A DNA stretch of 64,000 nt from Shewanella livingstonensis (GTDB taxonomy: Bacteria > Pseudomonadota > Gammaproteobacteria > Enterobacterales > Shewanellaceae), in contig NZ_CP034015.1 in NCBI RefSeq assembly GCF_003855395.1, forward strand, positions 2,180,001 through 2,244,000. Reading direction: 5' to 3'. Within the stretch, counting starts at the first letter, position 1. Each line of letters begins with the position of its first letter. The translations under genes and the position numbers were made by a program. Shown here piece after piece: positions 20,093-29,740 of the stretch. A model generated the notes under the pieces. That model had not been told where the DNA came from. It ran no database searches and worked only from the letters and a program-made list of their open reading frames with translations.

Positions 20093-20103
20093 TATCATAC
20101 CCC

Positions 20104-21333
20104 TTAAAATACTGCGTCGAATTTAACGGTGTAAATCAAGGTGTCATCATAGGTAAACTTACCTGTTGATGTGTCGATGCTGTTGCCCGAGAATCCGCCT
20201 GAAGTGTCACCAAAATCATCAGCATAAGTGACATCAAATTTTACCGCGACGTTATCAATAGCATCCCAACGTAAACCTAGGCTGTAAGCCATACGTTCAG
20301 CATTAAAGGCAACCATTTGAACTGCAGCCGCTTGAGATAGTGGCAGACGCTCGTCATTATCCTGAGTTTTCATGTAAGCAACAGTCACATAAGGCGTAAA
20401 TTCTTTAATACGATAACCTAGTGTCAAATAACCTGAATCAGTATCTGGGTATGCCCCATCAACTTCAACACGGGTCAATTCTGTCACAGCGATAACTTCA
20501 CCGTTATCATAACTTGCACCTACACCTGCGAAAGTACCTTTCTCATCATTGAGTTCTAAAACGATATAATCTGCTTGGGTAATCACACCTGGCGCTAATT
20601 CAACATCTATTTCACTGTTAGCGCTACCATCAAGCTGTGCTTGACCGTACACAGCACGTAAAGTCCATATTTCATCTGTCCAGCTGACATTAGCACCCAT
20701 TAAATTACTGACATCAGTGCCAGTACTTTTAACTGTTGATTCGCCGCCAAATATTTGCATTGTTAGGGTTGAGTCATCATAGTCGACATCATATGATGCA
20801 CCTGCACCTGTGTATGATGAGAACGGCACTGCACCGTAAACTTCTTCTGGTGGGCGCGCAAATGGTTGTGCGTATCCCACATCTAAATAGTCAGAATACA
20901 TGAATAATGGCACACGAAGTTTACCACCACGAAGCTTAATACCATTCTCAAAACGGTGTGATAAATAAGCCCATTCAGCTTCAACTTCCCAGTCATATTC
21001 GCCACGCATCATTAACTGTAAAACAGCTTGAGTGCTGTCAGAAATATCGAATGTTGCTTGTAAGCCAACTTTGCTGTCTTCACTAAAGTTTGCACTTGAA
21101 TCAGCACTGTTATAGCCAACGTCATTGTCTGAGCTAATATAAGCGCCGCTAACAAAACCATTAAATTTAACTTTGTCTGTTAGGCTCGCATTTTGCTGCG
21201 ATTGCAAAGCTTGTACTTGCTGTTCTAGTTTAGCGATTTTAGCATCAGCAGCTTCATCTGCTACTGCTACTGCTAAACTTGGAACCATTGCCATTGATAT
21301 TGCAACAGATAATACTTTTAAATTAAACTGCAT
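20104..21333 (-). CDS. Outer membrane porin
   Basis: The 409-residue protein has a signal peptide (cleavage near ALAVAVADEA), a short coiled coil (IAKLEQQVQALQSQQ, about 33-47) and a long stretch of alternating beta-strand pattern ending in a C-terminal Phe (YTVKFDAVF), the signature for outer-membrane barrel insertion. The N-terminal coiled coil resembles trimeric porins of marine gammaproteobacteria. It heads a two-gene unit with the PstS-like gene, suggesting uptake of an anionic solute such as phosphate, but the sequence alone does not show selectivity. Confidence 0.82.
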   Translation of the reverse strand: MQFNLKVLSVAISMAMVPSLAVAVADEAADAKIAKLEQQVQALQSQQNASLTDKVKFNGFVSGAYISSDNDVGYNSADSSANFSEDSKVGLQATFDISDSTQAVLQLMMRGEYDWEVEAEWAYLSHRFENGIKLRGGKLRVPLFMYSDYLDVGYAQPFARPPEEVYGAVPFSSYTGAGASYDVDYDDSTLTMQIFGGESTVKSTGTDVSNLMGANVSWTDEIWTLRAVYGQAQLDGSANSEIDVELAPGVITQADYIVLELNDEKGTFAGVGASYDNGEVIAVTELTRVEVDGAYPDTDSGYLTLGYRIKEFTPYVTVAYMKTQDNDERLPLSQAAAVQMVAFNAERMAYSLGLRWDAIDNVAVKFDVTYADDFGDTSGGFSGNSIDTSTGKFTYDDTLIYTVKFDAVF

Positions 21334-21412
21334 AGTGTTACTCCTTGATCATCAATCATCATGCCCTTAGGGCTTATCTTTTTTGTTTCTGGTACAGCAT
21401 TTACAATCAATC

Positions 21413-23029
21413 TCACACCTTAAATTGATTTGTAATTGATTGTAATTTTTCACTAATATTTTGGATGTCGACACTAATACCGCCCATATCAGCGGTAGTC
21501 GCCCTAACTTTTTGTGCGCCGCTTTCCATTTCGGTCACATATTGCTGGATCAAAACTGAAGTATTGTGTTGCTCTTCAGTTGCGGTGGCAATTTGGTCAT
21601 TTACTTCAGATATTGCACTGACTTTATGCGTAATACTGGTAAGAGCATCACCTGCCATTGACGTTGATTTAACACCTTTATCCGCAGTTTTAATACCACG
21701 CTGCATAGCATCAACAGCTTGTTTTGAGGTCGTCGTTAACTCTTTAAGTACTTTTTGTATTTCTTGTGTCGATGTTTGAGTGCGAGACGCTAATGTTCTT
21801 ACTTCGTCGGCAACCACAGCAAATCCACGACCATGTTCACCCGCTCTGGCTGCTTCAATGGCGGCATTTAAAGCCAATAAATTTGTTTGGTCTGCAATGC
21901 TGCTTATGCTCCCCAAGATATCGTTTACTTTATGAGTAAAAGCATCTAATTGGTTCACTACAACAGCTGTTGTTTGTACTTCATCCGCCAACTCTTTGAT
22001 GGTATTTACCGCATCATTGACAATCACAAACCCTTTTTTTGCTTCTGTGTTGGCATTCTCTGCTTCCAATGCCGCGCTGGAAGCATATTCAGCAATATGA
22101 GTGACGCTTACAAACATTTCTTTCATCGCTTGCGATATCTGCTCTATGGCCTCATTTTGTTGTTGTACATTGAGTTCACTGTACTGACTGCCACTAAGTA
22201 ACGTTGCCGCAACTTCGGTTAAATGTTCAGTGGTATTCTTTGTATCGGCAATAGATGATTGAAGTTTAGATACAAATTGATTAAACCAGTAAACAAGTTG
22301 GGCTATTTCATCTTTGCCTGCATAGTGGATCCGTGCACGCAGATCACCTTCACCTTCGGAGATATTACGTAAAGACTGAGTCACACTGTCAATAGTATTA
22401 ATGATGGAGCTATTAACTAATAAGCCCATGATAACCATCAACACAGTCGCAATTACACCAATCAGTAGGACACTATTTTCTGCCTGGCTTGAACTGGCGA
22501 TAGTTGCTTGAATACTTTGCTGAAATTGTTCAGATAAAAGTGATTTTTTATCGGCAAATTGTTTGACTAATGTTTGGTATCGCTTTGCATTTTCAGCCGC
22601 TTGAAGCTGTATTTTGCTAAAGTCGACATCATCTTTAATAAATTCAGCGGCTAAACTACGAGCATTATTATAATAGATGCTAACGTCATTATTCAGTTGT
22701 CTAGCAGTACTGGCTTCTTCTGGCAGTAGTTCAACAAGTTGGCGCAAATTAGTTGAAATTTGCAATACCATAGTATTGGCGACGTCTAAGGCATCCTCTT
22801 CCCCCGTGGTAATTGCCGACTGGATAGTTTGATCTAATTGTAATATTAGGCCTTGATTCACTGTCGCAAGATTTAAGGCTGGATAAAGTTGATTTTGAAG
22901 TCCATTTAAGCGTTGTGCATTATTTTTGCCGGTTTGATTATTGATGATAATCGAAATGACAAATGACACGATAGCGACAAACGTTAGCAGGGCAATTCTA
23001 TGCCTGATTTTTAAATTAATTAGCTGCAT
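21413..23029 (-). CDS. Methyl-accepting chemotaxis protein
   Basis: About 538 residues. A transmembrane helix lies near residues 13-29, a periplasmic helical sensor domain covers about 30-185, a second transmembrane helix about 185-205, then a HAMP linker and the cytoplasmic signalling domain with the hairpin tip [37 protein letters not shown]. It senses a ligand and controls CheA activity. The frame starts earlier at a TTG (23071), but ATG 23029 with AAGG upstream removes an unlikely N-terminal extension. The ligand is unknown. cheV, also chemotaxis, is encoded 16 kb away at 39520. Confidence 0.9.
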   Translation of the reverse strand: MQLINLKIRHRIALLTFVAIVSFVISIIINNQTGKNNAQRLNGLQNQLYPALNLATVNQGLILQLDQTIQSAITTGEEDALDVANTMVLQISTNLRQLVELLPEEASTARQLNNDVSIYYNNARSLAAEFIKDDVDFSKIQLQAAENAKRYQTLVKQFADKKSLLSEQFQQSIQATIASSSQAENSVLLIGVIATVLMVIMGLLVNSSIINTIDSVTQSLRNISEGEGDLRARIHYAGKDEIAQLVYWFNQFVSKLQSSIADTKNTTEHLTEVAATLLSGSQYSELNVQQQNEAIEQISQAMKEMFVSVTHIAEYASSAALEAENANTEAKKGFVIVNDAVNTIKELADEVQTTAVVVNQLDAFTHKVNDILGSISSIADQTNLLALNAAIEAARAGEHGRGFAVVADEVRTLASRTQTSTQEIQKVLKELTTTSKQAVDAMQRGIKTADKGVKSTSMAGDALTSITHKVSAISEVNDQIATATEEQHNTSVLIQQYVTEMESGAQKVRATTADMGGISVDIQNISEKLQSITNQFKV

Positions 23030-23410
23030 ATGGCCTTGTGTTAATTTAGTTAAGTCGAAACTGGTGGACAATAATAACAGTTTCGATTGTTACTTAAAAT
23101 TATTAACGTTTGCTTAACGGTTAATATATAGGTGTAAAAAGAGTTGTGGCGGATAGAAAAGTGAGTTGTTATTCGTTATAGCGTTTAAAACGGTTGTTGC
23201 TGTAACTGTTTTTTTTACTAATAATTTGATTTAGATAGTTTTTTTTGTTGTTACCTGGGGAGGGTTATCATTAAATCTGTTTATATTTTGAGGTTGGTTA
23301 GGATGATTTTGGCTATAAAATTATTATGCAAAGTGTTACGGTTGAGTAACACTAAGCTGATAAATATTAAGTCGAGTTATAAGTTATTTATTGTTGTTAT
23401 TAATAATTAA
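23030..23410. other. Spacer between ggt and the chemoreceptor gene
   Basis: About 380 AT-rich bases upstream of the chemoreceptor (minus) that must contain its promoter. I see no gene, and no sharp sigma-28 flagellar promoter (TAAA-N15-GCCGATAA) on reading. Confidence 0.4.
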
Positions 23411-23443
23411 TGAGAACAGCTTTACATTATGTAAAACCGTTCT
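23411..23443 (-). terminator. Imperfect hairpin downstream of ggt
   Basis: GAGAAC and GTTCTC bracket an inner TTTACAT/ATGTAAA stem (23411-23443), about 28 bases after the ggt stop. The following T content is modest, so termination is probable but not certain. Confidence 0.5.
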
Positions 23444-23470
23444 CACTTTTATAAGCTATGGCTTAGTGAT

Positions 23471-25222
23471 CTAGTAGCCAATCGCCGCAGAACCTGCGCG
23501 TCTTGGGTCTGAAGCACCAAAAAGACCTTGTTCTGTCATCATTATCGATTGAGTACTGCCGATCGACTCTTGCACTTTCACTTTGTGACCTTTGGCTTCA
23601 AGTAATGAAATTGTATCGCGATTCAATGTATGTTCCACCCAAATAAAATCAGGTAACCATTGGTGATGCATACGTGCAGCAGCGGTTGCTTCTGCAATGT
23701 TTAAGTTATGATCAATAATGTTCATAATCATTTGCAAGGTAATTGTAATAATTCGCGAGCCACCAGGGCTGCCGGTAACAATGAAAGGTTTACCATCTTT
23801 CATCACCATGGTTGGACTCATCGAGCTAAGAGGGCGCTTATTTCCTTGCACTGCATTGGCTTCTCCACCAATTAAGCCATAACCATTAGGGATACCTGGT
23901 TTAACCGAAAAATCATCCATTTCATTGTTTAATAAAATCCCCGTGCCTTTAGCGACTAAGCCCGAACCATAACTAAAATTAAGGGTATAGGTATTCGCAA
24001 CGGCATTGCCCCATTTATCGATAACCGAGAAGTGGGTAGTTTGATCGCTTTCATAGGGTGCCAGTTTCCCCGGTTTAATTTCACTGCTGGGTGTCGTTTT
24101 ATTTATCGAGATTTTGCTGGCAATCTCTTTAGCGTATTCTTTGCTAGTCAATTGTTTAACTGGCACGGTAACAAAATCAGGGTCACCTAAATACTCACTA
24201 CGGTCGGCATAGGCGTATTTCATCGTCTCCGCCATAAGATGTAAGGTATCTGCGGTATTGTGGCCTAATTTATCAATAGGGAATTGTTCAAGTACATTGA
24301 GCATTTCGATAATATGAATCCCACCAGATGATGGCGGTGGCATTGATACCACTTCGTAGCCGCGATAATTACCTCTAACCGGTTCGCGCTCAACCACTTT
24401 ATAGTTAGCGAGATCAGTTAAACTCATCACACCGCCAGCATTTTTGACCGCGGAGACAATTTTTTCTGCTGTTTTACCCTGGTAAAATCCTTTGCTGCCT
24501 TTCTGGGCAATTAATGATAATGACTGCGCTAATTCAGGTTGCTTGAATAATTCATTGACCTGATAATTACTGCCATCGGCATGGTAGAAGATTTCTGCTG
24601 AACTTGGCCATTGGGTAATACGAGTTTTAAGACCAGCTAAAGAGTTTGATAGATCTGAAGTGACTAATATACCCTCTTTGGCAAGCTTAATAGCAGGCTT
24701 AATGACTTGAGCCATGGTCATGGTGCCATACTGTGTTAATGCTACTTCCATCCCCATGACGGTCCCCGGAACACCAACCGCTAAACCATGCTCACGACTG
24801 AGCTTATCGACGGCATTGCCTTGTTTATCAAGGAAGATGTCTTTGTGTGCTTTTGCCGGAGCCGTTTCACGGTAATCGATAGCAATGGTTTTATTTTGCT
24901 CTGCTATATGCACCAGCATGAAACCACCGCCACCGATATTACCCGCTCGAGGTAAGGTTACTGCAAGGGCATAGGCCACTGCTACGGCCGCATCGACCGC
25001 GTTGCCACCTTGTTTTAAAATATCAACGCCAATTTGGCTGGCTAATGCTTCTTGGCTTGAAACCATGCCGTGCTTAGCATAGATTGGCTGAGCCGTTGCC
25101 ATTTCACTGAAAATTGAAATGTCGTTTGCTTGGCTGTTAGCAATATGAACTGCGGGGTAACAAAGCGTCAGCGTTAATGCGCTGCTTAATAGAAGTGGTG
25201 TTAATTTAGGGAATCGTGTCAC
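23471..25222 (-). CDS. ggt: Gamma-glutamyltransferase
   Basis: About 583 residues, exported. It hydrolyses or transfers the gamma-glutamyl group of glutathione in the periplasm and self-cleaves into two subunits. GMVSSQEALASQIGVDILKQGGNAVDAAVA marks the N-terminal part. DQTTHFSVIDKWGNAVANTYTLN holds the nucleophile Thr that becomes the small-subunit N-terminus, and PLSSMSPTMV and GSPGGSRI follow. The open frame extends 28 codons upstream, but GTG 25222 has AAGGA 6 bases upstream and gives a normal signal peptide (TRFPKLTPLLLSSALTLTLCYPA). Confidence 0.93.
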   Translation of the reverse strand: MTRFPKLTPLLLSSALTLTLCYPAVHIANSQANDISIFSEMATAQPIYAKHGMVSSQEALASQIGVDILKQGGNAVDAAVAVAYALAVTLPRAGNIGGGGFMLVHIAEQNKTIAIDYRETAPAKAHKDIFLDKQGNAVDKLSREHGLAVGVPGTVMGMEVALTQYGTMTMAQVIKPAIKLAKEGILVTSDLSNSLAGLKTRITQWPSSAEIFYHADGSNYQVNELFKQPELAQSLSLIAQKGSKGFYQGKTAEKIVSAVKNAGGVMSLTDLANYKVVEREPVRGNYRGYEVVSMPPPSSGGIHIIEMLNVLEQFPIDKLGHNTADTLHLMAETMKYAYADRSEYLGDPDFVTVPVKQLTSKEYAKEIASKISINKTTPSSEIKPGKLAPYESDQTTHFSVIDKWGNAVANTYTLNFSYGSGLVAKGTGILLNNEMDDFSVKPGIPNGYGLIGGEANAVQGNKRPLSSMSPTMVMKDGKPFIVTGSPGGSRIITITLQMIMNIIDHNLNIAEATAAARMHHQWLPDFIWVEHTLNRDTISLLEAKGHKVKVQESIGSTQSIMMTEQGLFGASDPRRAGSAAIGY

Positions 25223-25328
25223 GATTAATCCTTGGCGTAAATAGAAAAGATATTGTGGTAGAACATGCCACATGATAACAAAAATTGGTATGAGTTTTAG
25301 TAGCAAAGCGTTAATTATTATAGGGTAG

Positions 25329-26516
25329 GTGTGGGTGAAACAAGTAAAATCACAAGGGTATCAATATAAGTTTGTTAATAGTATTAACACCATAGATTGT
25401 TCTATATGGAATGAGATTTTTGGGGTGTCTCACCCTTTTACCCGCCATGAATATTTATCTGCACTTGAAATGAGTGGTTGTGTCAGCACTGAAACGGGTT
25501 GGACACCGATGCATCTTGTGGTGCTGGATATTGATAATATTATTGCCTTGATGCCTTTGTACCTTAAAACGCATTCTTGGGGTGAGTATGTGTTTGATTG
25601 GGCTTGGGCTGAAGCCTACGAGCGCAATGATATAGAATACTATCCTAAACTTGTTGGCAGTATTCCGTTTACGCCCACCACAGGTCGGCGTGTGGGTTTT
25701 AGTACTGCTTTAGCAATAACAGAGCAGCAATCGGTAATAGAGAGTATTCAACACTTTTTATCGCAGACCGTGATTGAACAGAACTGGTCGTCTTGGCATT
25801 GCTTATTTACCGATACTGTACAACAGCAGCAGTTTTCTCAAGCAGGAGTTATGCAACGAGTGGGTTGCCAGTTTCATTGGCACAACCAAGCTTACACTGA
25901 CTTTAATGATTTTTTAGCCACATTAACTTCACGCAAACGTAAAAATATTCTCAAAGAGCGGACTTTAGCCAGGCATGCGTTACAGTTCCGTTTTGTTGAT
26001 GGCGATAAGGCCAGTAATGAACAGTGGCAGAGTTTTGTTCGTTGTTATCAAAGTACTTATTTAAAACGTTCTGGTCATGCAGGTTATTTATCACCTGCAT
26101 TTTTTGAGCAAATAGCGGCAACCATGGGCGCGTCGATACGTTTATTGATTATTGAGGATACAGTCGGAGAACTCGTTGCTTCGGCATTGTACTTAGTGTC
26201 AGACACACATTTATTTGGCCGCTATTGGGGAGCCTTAACCGAATGTGATGGATTGCATTTTGAGGCATGTTACTACCAAGGAATTGAGTTTGCTATTGCC
26301 AATCAATTAAGCGTATTTGATGCCGGCGCACAAGGTGAGCATAAAGTGATGCGAGGATTTCTACCGGTGAAAACTTACTCCAACCACTTTATTGCTCATG
26401 AAGGCTTTAATAGTGCAATTAGCCACTTTTGTCAGCAAGAACAAGCGCACATTGATATTTATATGCAACAAATGTGTCAGCAACTGCCGTATAAGTCGAT
26501 TGAAGCTCAGTCATAG
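25329..26516 (+). CDS. GNAT/FemAB-like acyltransferase (peptidoglycan-recognition DUF482 type)
   Basis: The 395-residue protein shows HPFTRHEYLSALEMSGCV..TGWTPMHLVV, FDWAWAEAYERNDIEYYPKLVGSIPFTPTTGRR, then SRKRKNILKERTLA and the C-terminal FDAGAQGEHKVMRGFLPV. This layout is that of the family annotated as peptidoglycan biosynthesis/recognition or GNAT family N-acetyltransferase (PF04339). The acyl acceptor is not known. The start is GTG 25329 or GTG 25335, both preceded by TAGGG-type purines. It is divergent from ggt by about 106 bases. Confidence 0.78.
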   Translation: MWVKQVKSQGYQYKFVNSINTIDCSIWNEIFGVSHPFTRHEYLSALEMSGCVSTETGWTPMHLVVLDIDNIIALMPLYLKTHSWGEYVFDWAWAEAYERNDIEYYPKLVGSIPFTPTTGRRVGFSTALAITEQQSVIESIQHFLSQTVIEQNWSSWHCLFTDTVQQQQFSQAGVMQRVGCQFHWHNQAYTDFNDFLATLTSRKRKNILKERTLARHALQFRFVDGDKASNEQWQSFVRCYQSTYLKRSGHAGYLSPAFFEQIAATMGASIRLLIIEDTVGELVASALYLVSDTHLFGRYWGALTECDGLHFEACYYQGIEFAIANQLSVFDAGAQGEHKVMRGFLPVKTYSNHFIAHEGFNSAISHFCQQEQAHIDIYMQQMCQQLPYKSIEAQS

Positions 26517-26530
26517 TTATTCTGTATCGG

Positions 26531-27148
26531 TTAGCCTAGTGCTAACCAAATACCAACCACTATCATTAAACTTCCGGCGATACGGTTCATCCAACGGATA
26601 TTATCGCCGCGGCTTAAAAATAGCCGTAAGCTTTTACCGCCACTAGCATAAGCCAGCATAGAGACACTTTCGGTGATCATTATAATTCCGAGTAACACAG
26701 CAAGTTGCGGGCCTACGGCATTATCGACATTTATAAATGGTGGTAATAACGAAATCATAAAAGCCCAACCTTTAGGATTGGCTATAGCGGTAATAAATCC
26801 TTGGCTGATTAAACTGACACGACTGGTTTTTACTTCAATATTATTAATGATGGCCATTCTGCCTTTTGCGCGCCACATATTAACACCAATGTAGCCAAGG
26901 TATGCCCCTCCAACCCACTTAAGGATATCAAATACCTGTGGGTAATTGAGCATGATGCTGGCAACCCCAAGTACTGCTGCAATAGCGACTAAGGCCACAC
27001 CGACTAATTCACCCAGCATCATCCATAACGTTTTACGTACACCAATACTCATCCCTAGGGTCATGGCCAATGTCATGCACATTCCAGGGGTGATAGACAC
27101 AAAAAAGAACGTCGGGATAAAAACGGCAAGCACAGCATAATCTGGCAT
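26531..27148 (-). CDS. LysE/RhtB family amino-acid exporter
   Basis: The 205-residue protein has about six transmembrane segments. The N-terminal FFFVSITPGMCMTLAMTLGMSIGVRKTLWMMLGE matches the family pattern (TPGP..-like motif with G..GR). LysE/RhtB proteins export amino acids such as homoserine, threonine or lysine; the substrate here cannot be read from sequence. It is convergent with the preceding GNAT-like gene with 14 bases between stops, and follows hpd-hmgA on the same strand but behind a terminator, so it is probably a separate unit. Confidence 0.85.
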   Translation of the reverse strand: MPDYAVLAVFIPTFFFVSITPGMCMTLAMTLGMSIGVRKTLWMMLGELVGVALVAIAAVLGVASIMLNYPQVFDILKWVGGAYLGYIGVNMWRAKGRMAIINNIEVKTSRVSLISQGFITAIANPKGWAFMISLLPPFINVDNAVGPQLAVLLGIIMITESVSMLAYASGGKSLRLFLSRGDNIRWMNRIAGSLMIVVGIWLALG

Positions 27149-27203
27149 GAGTAAAGTCTTTGATTAACGATATGGATGGCAGAGTGTAATAGGCTAAAAT
27201 GAT

Positions 27204-27229
27204 AAAAACCAGCAATTTGCTGGTTTTTA
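27204..27229. terminator. Intrinsic terminator between hpd and the LysE gene
   Basis: AAAAACCAGCA (27204-27214) and TGCTGGTTTTT (27218-27228) form an 11-bp stem with a tiny loop and T/A runs on both sides. It lies about 25 bases after the hpd stop on the minus strand. Confidence 0.85.
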
Positions 27230-27252
27230 TGTATCACTTCGTGTCTATAAAA

Positions 27253-28293
27253 TTACAGCACGCCGCGTTTCATTTGATCGCGTTCAATCGATTCAAATAA
27301 TGCGGTAAAGTTACCCTCACCAAAGCCAAGGTTATTTTTACGCTGAATGATTTCAATGAAGATTGGGCCAAACAAATTTTTAGTGAAAATTTGTAACAAG
27401 TAACCATCATCATCACCATCAACCAAAATCTGGTGATGCTTGATACGATCGTGATCTTCGCTCACCTGTGGCAACTTGTCGAAAATGGTATCGTAATATT
27501 CTGGAATAATATCCAATGTCTTGATCGATGTACCTTCCATAGCATCTAATGAGGCTACAATATCGCGGCTTCTGAACGCCAGATGTTGAACACCTGGGCC
27601 GTTGTATTCACCTAAATATTCATCAATTTGATTTTTGTTATTGCCTTTGCCTTCGTTTATCGGGATACAGAAGCTGCCATCTGGAGAACGTAGCGCATAA
27701 GACACCAGTGCTGTTTGTGCACCACTAATGTCAAAATAACGTACTTCGGTAAAACCAAAAATATCCTTATAAAAGTTAGCCCATTTTTCCATGGTGCCTT
27801 TATAGACATTATTGGTTAAATGGTCGACTTCCATAAAGCCTTTCTCTGGTGTGACAATCGGTTGCTCTAAATCAATAAAGTCAGTTTGATAAATATTGTT
27901 TTGTTCGCCAAAGACATCGATAAAATAAATTAAGCTGTCGCCAATGCCATAAATAGCCGGATAAGGCATGTCTTTATTGGCATCATCAGCCGGTTTTGCG
28001 CCACGGGCTACTGCTTCTGTAAATGCAAATTGTGCATCTTCAACACGCCAGCCCATTGAACAAATAGCCGGACCATGAGATTTAGCAAATTCAGCAGAAA
28101 ACCCTGCACGGCCTTTATTCAATAAAAAGTTAATATCATTCTGTTGGTAGTAAACAATGTCGTTATCTTTAGCTTTTTTTAACATTGAAAAACCAAAATC
28201 AATAAACACTTGATGCATATATTCAGTATCTGGACTGGCAAATTCAGTAAATTCAATGCCTAAAAGTCCCAGTGGATTAAGTTCGCTAGCCAT
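27253..28293 (-). CDS. hpd: 4-hydroxyphenylpyruvate dioxygenase
   Basis: The 346-residue non-heme iron enzyme converts 4-hydroxyphenylpyruvate to homogentisate in tyrosine breakdown. It has two vicinal-oxygen-chelate modules. The iron ligands His158 (EVDHLTNN), His237 (GVQHLAFR) and Glu314 (IFIEIIQR) are in place, as is the C-terminal NLGFGEGNFTALFESIERDQ. It lies 70 bases downstream of hmgA on the same strand, an evident operon. Imbalance between the two gives pyomelanin in related bacteria. Confidence 0.95.
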   Translation of the reverse strand: MASELNPLGLLGIEFTEFASPDTEYMHQVFIDFGFSMLKKAKDNDIVYYQQNDINFLLNKGRAGFSAEFAKSHGPAICSMGWRVEDAQFAFTEAVARGAKPADDANKDMPYPAIYGIGDSLIYFIDVFGEQNNIYQTDFIDLEQPIVTPEKGFMEVDHLTNNVYKGTMEKWANFYKDIFGFTEVRYFDISGAQTALVSYALRSPDGSFCIPINEGKGNNKNQIDEYLGEYNGPGVQHLAFRSRDIVASLDAMEGTSIKTLDIIPEYYDTIFDKLPQVSEDHDRIKHHQILVDGDDDGYLLQIFTKNLFGPIFIEIIQRKNNLGFGEGNFTALFESIERDQMKRGVL

Positions 28294-28363
28294 TTTGTTT
28301 TCCTTTATGTTATGTCAACACGCCATCACTCTTTGGTGACTTTGGTTAAAGATAAATGTGGTC

Positions 28364-29524
28364 TTAGTTTTCTAACCAAGAGCGGTTGTAATCATCACTC
28401 ATGCAATTTTTTACATGAGTTGTTAAATTAAGTGGGGCGAAGGTATCAACCATCACCGCATATTCGTAGGTTTCAGTTTTGCCTATAGAGGCTTCTGTGC
28501 GCCCAGGTTGAGGCCCATGGGGCACACCTTTTTGATGTAAGGTCATATAACCTGCTTCAATACCAGTGCGGCTCATAAAGTCACCGTCGACGTAATACAA
28601 CACTTCATCACTGTCGATGTTGTTGTGATAATAAGGTGCTGGGATCGATTTCGGATGAAAATCGTATGGGCGTGGCACAAAGTTACAAATGACAAAATTG
28701 TGTGCACTGAAGACTAAATGCTCAGACGGTGGTAAATGAATTTTGCCTACTTTGGGTGCATATTCGGTAATATTAAATGCCCATGGATATACGCAACCAT
28801 CCCAGCCCACTAGGTCAAATGGATGCCATTGCAGAGTCATTTTCTGGTAGCGATCACCAAACTTACACATTAATGGGAACTGACCTTTTTCGACCACGGC
28901 ATCAGCCAAGGTTGGGGTACGAATATCTCGCTCACAATAAGGGGCCGATTCCAGCATTTGGCCGTATTCGTTTCTAAAATGCTTAGGCACTTCTACCATT
29001 GAAGACGATTCGATAACAAATAAGCGTACATTTTGATAATCGTTAAATTTAAGTTGGTAAGTGGTCCCGCGTGGAATAATTAAGTAATCCCATTTTTTGG
29101 TATCAATGATGCCGTATTCACTCAATAATTGGCCTTCACCTTCGTGAATAAACACCACTTCGTCAGCATACGCATTGCGGTAAAACTCTTTGGTGTCTTC
29201 AGTTACTTTCGCTGTATACATCGCAACATCATTATTGAAAAATATTTTATTTCGGGCGCTAAAAAAGTTGCCTTGGCAGTCGGCTTGGCGCGAGTCTAAT
29301 TTGTAATTTTGAATTAACGAGTCTTGCCATTGTTCACCATGAGATAACGAGTAAGGTTGAACGTCTATCGCTTTAGTTGGCATGTTGTGATGATATTTAT
29401 TGGAATAAATATTCGAAAAACCATGGGTCGAGAATAATTCTTCACGGTACAACTCGCCGTTGTCCTTTTCAAAGGCAATGTGACGTTTGGTCGGGATTTG
29501 ACCCTGCTTAACATAGAATGGCAT
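28364..29524 (-). CDS. hmgA: Homogentisate 1,2-dioxygenase
   Basis: The 386-residue iron enzyme opens homogentisate to maleylacetoacetate, the step after Hpd. The C-terminal cupin-type domain shows PPSEHLVFSAHNFVICNFVPRPYDFHP and YHNNIDSDEVLYYVDGDF, which contain the His/Glu ligands of the family. The N-terminal part has STHGFSNIYSNKYHHNMP. It is of the shorter bacterial type, against about 430-440 residues in the longer group. It is first in the hmgA-hpd operon and divergent from a LysR regulator gene. The next enzymes, maleylacetoacetate isomerase and fumarylacetoacetase, are not in this window. Confidence 0.92.
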   Translation of the reverse strand: MPFYVKQGQIPTKRHIAFEKDNGELYREELFSTHGFSNIYSNKYHHNMPTKAIDVQPYSLSHGEQWQDSLIQNYKLDSRQADCQGNFFSARNKIFFNNDVAMYTAKVTEDTKEFYRNAYADEVVFIHEGEGQLLSEYGIIDTKKWDYLIIPRGTTYQLKFNDYQNVRLFVIESSSMVEVPKHFRNEYGQMLESAPYCERDIRTPTLADAVVEKGQFPLMCKFGDRYQKMTLQWHPFDLVGWDGCVYPWAFNITEYAPKVGKIHLPPSEHLVFSAHNFVICNFVPRPYDFHPKSIPAPYYHNNIDSDEVLYYVDGDFMSRTGIEAGYMTLHQKGVPHGPQPGRTEASIGKTETYEYAVMVDTFAPLNLTTHVKNCMSDDYNRSWLEN

Positions 29525-29740
29525 GTGATGTCCTACGGTGAATCGACTACGAGTGTCGTGGCGTAATATTATTTTTGTTAGGGCCTAATCGCATAGGTTA
29601 AACCAATATGTGATCTTATTAACAATTTAGTGGTAAAGATCAACAAAAAAAAGAATAATAAATAGCGCAATACTATCGATTTTTTAGATTGTTATGTTAG
29701 CTTTACATTAGTGTATCGATAACAAGACAGTGGAAACCAT

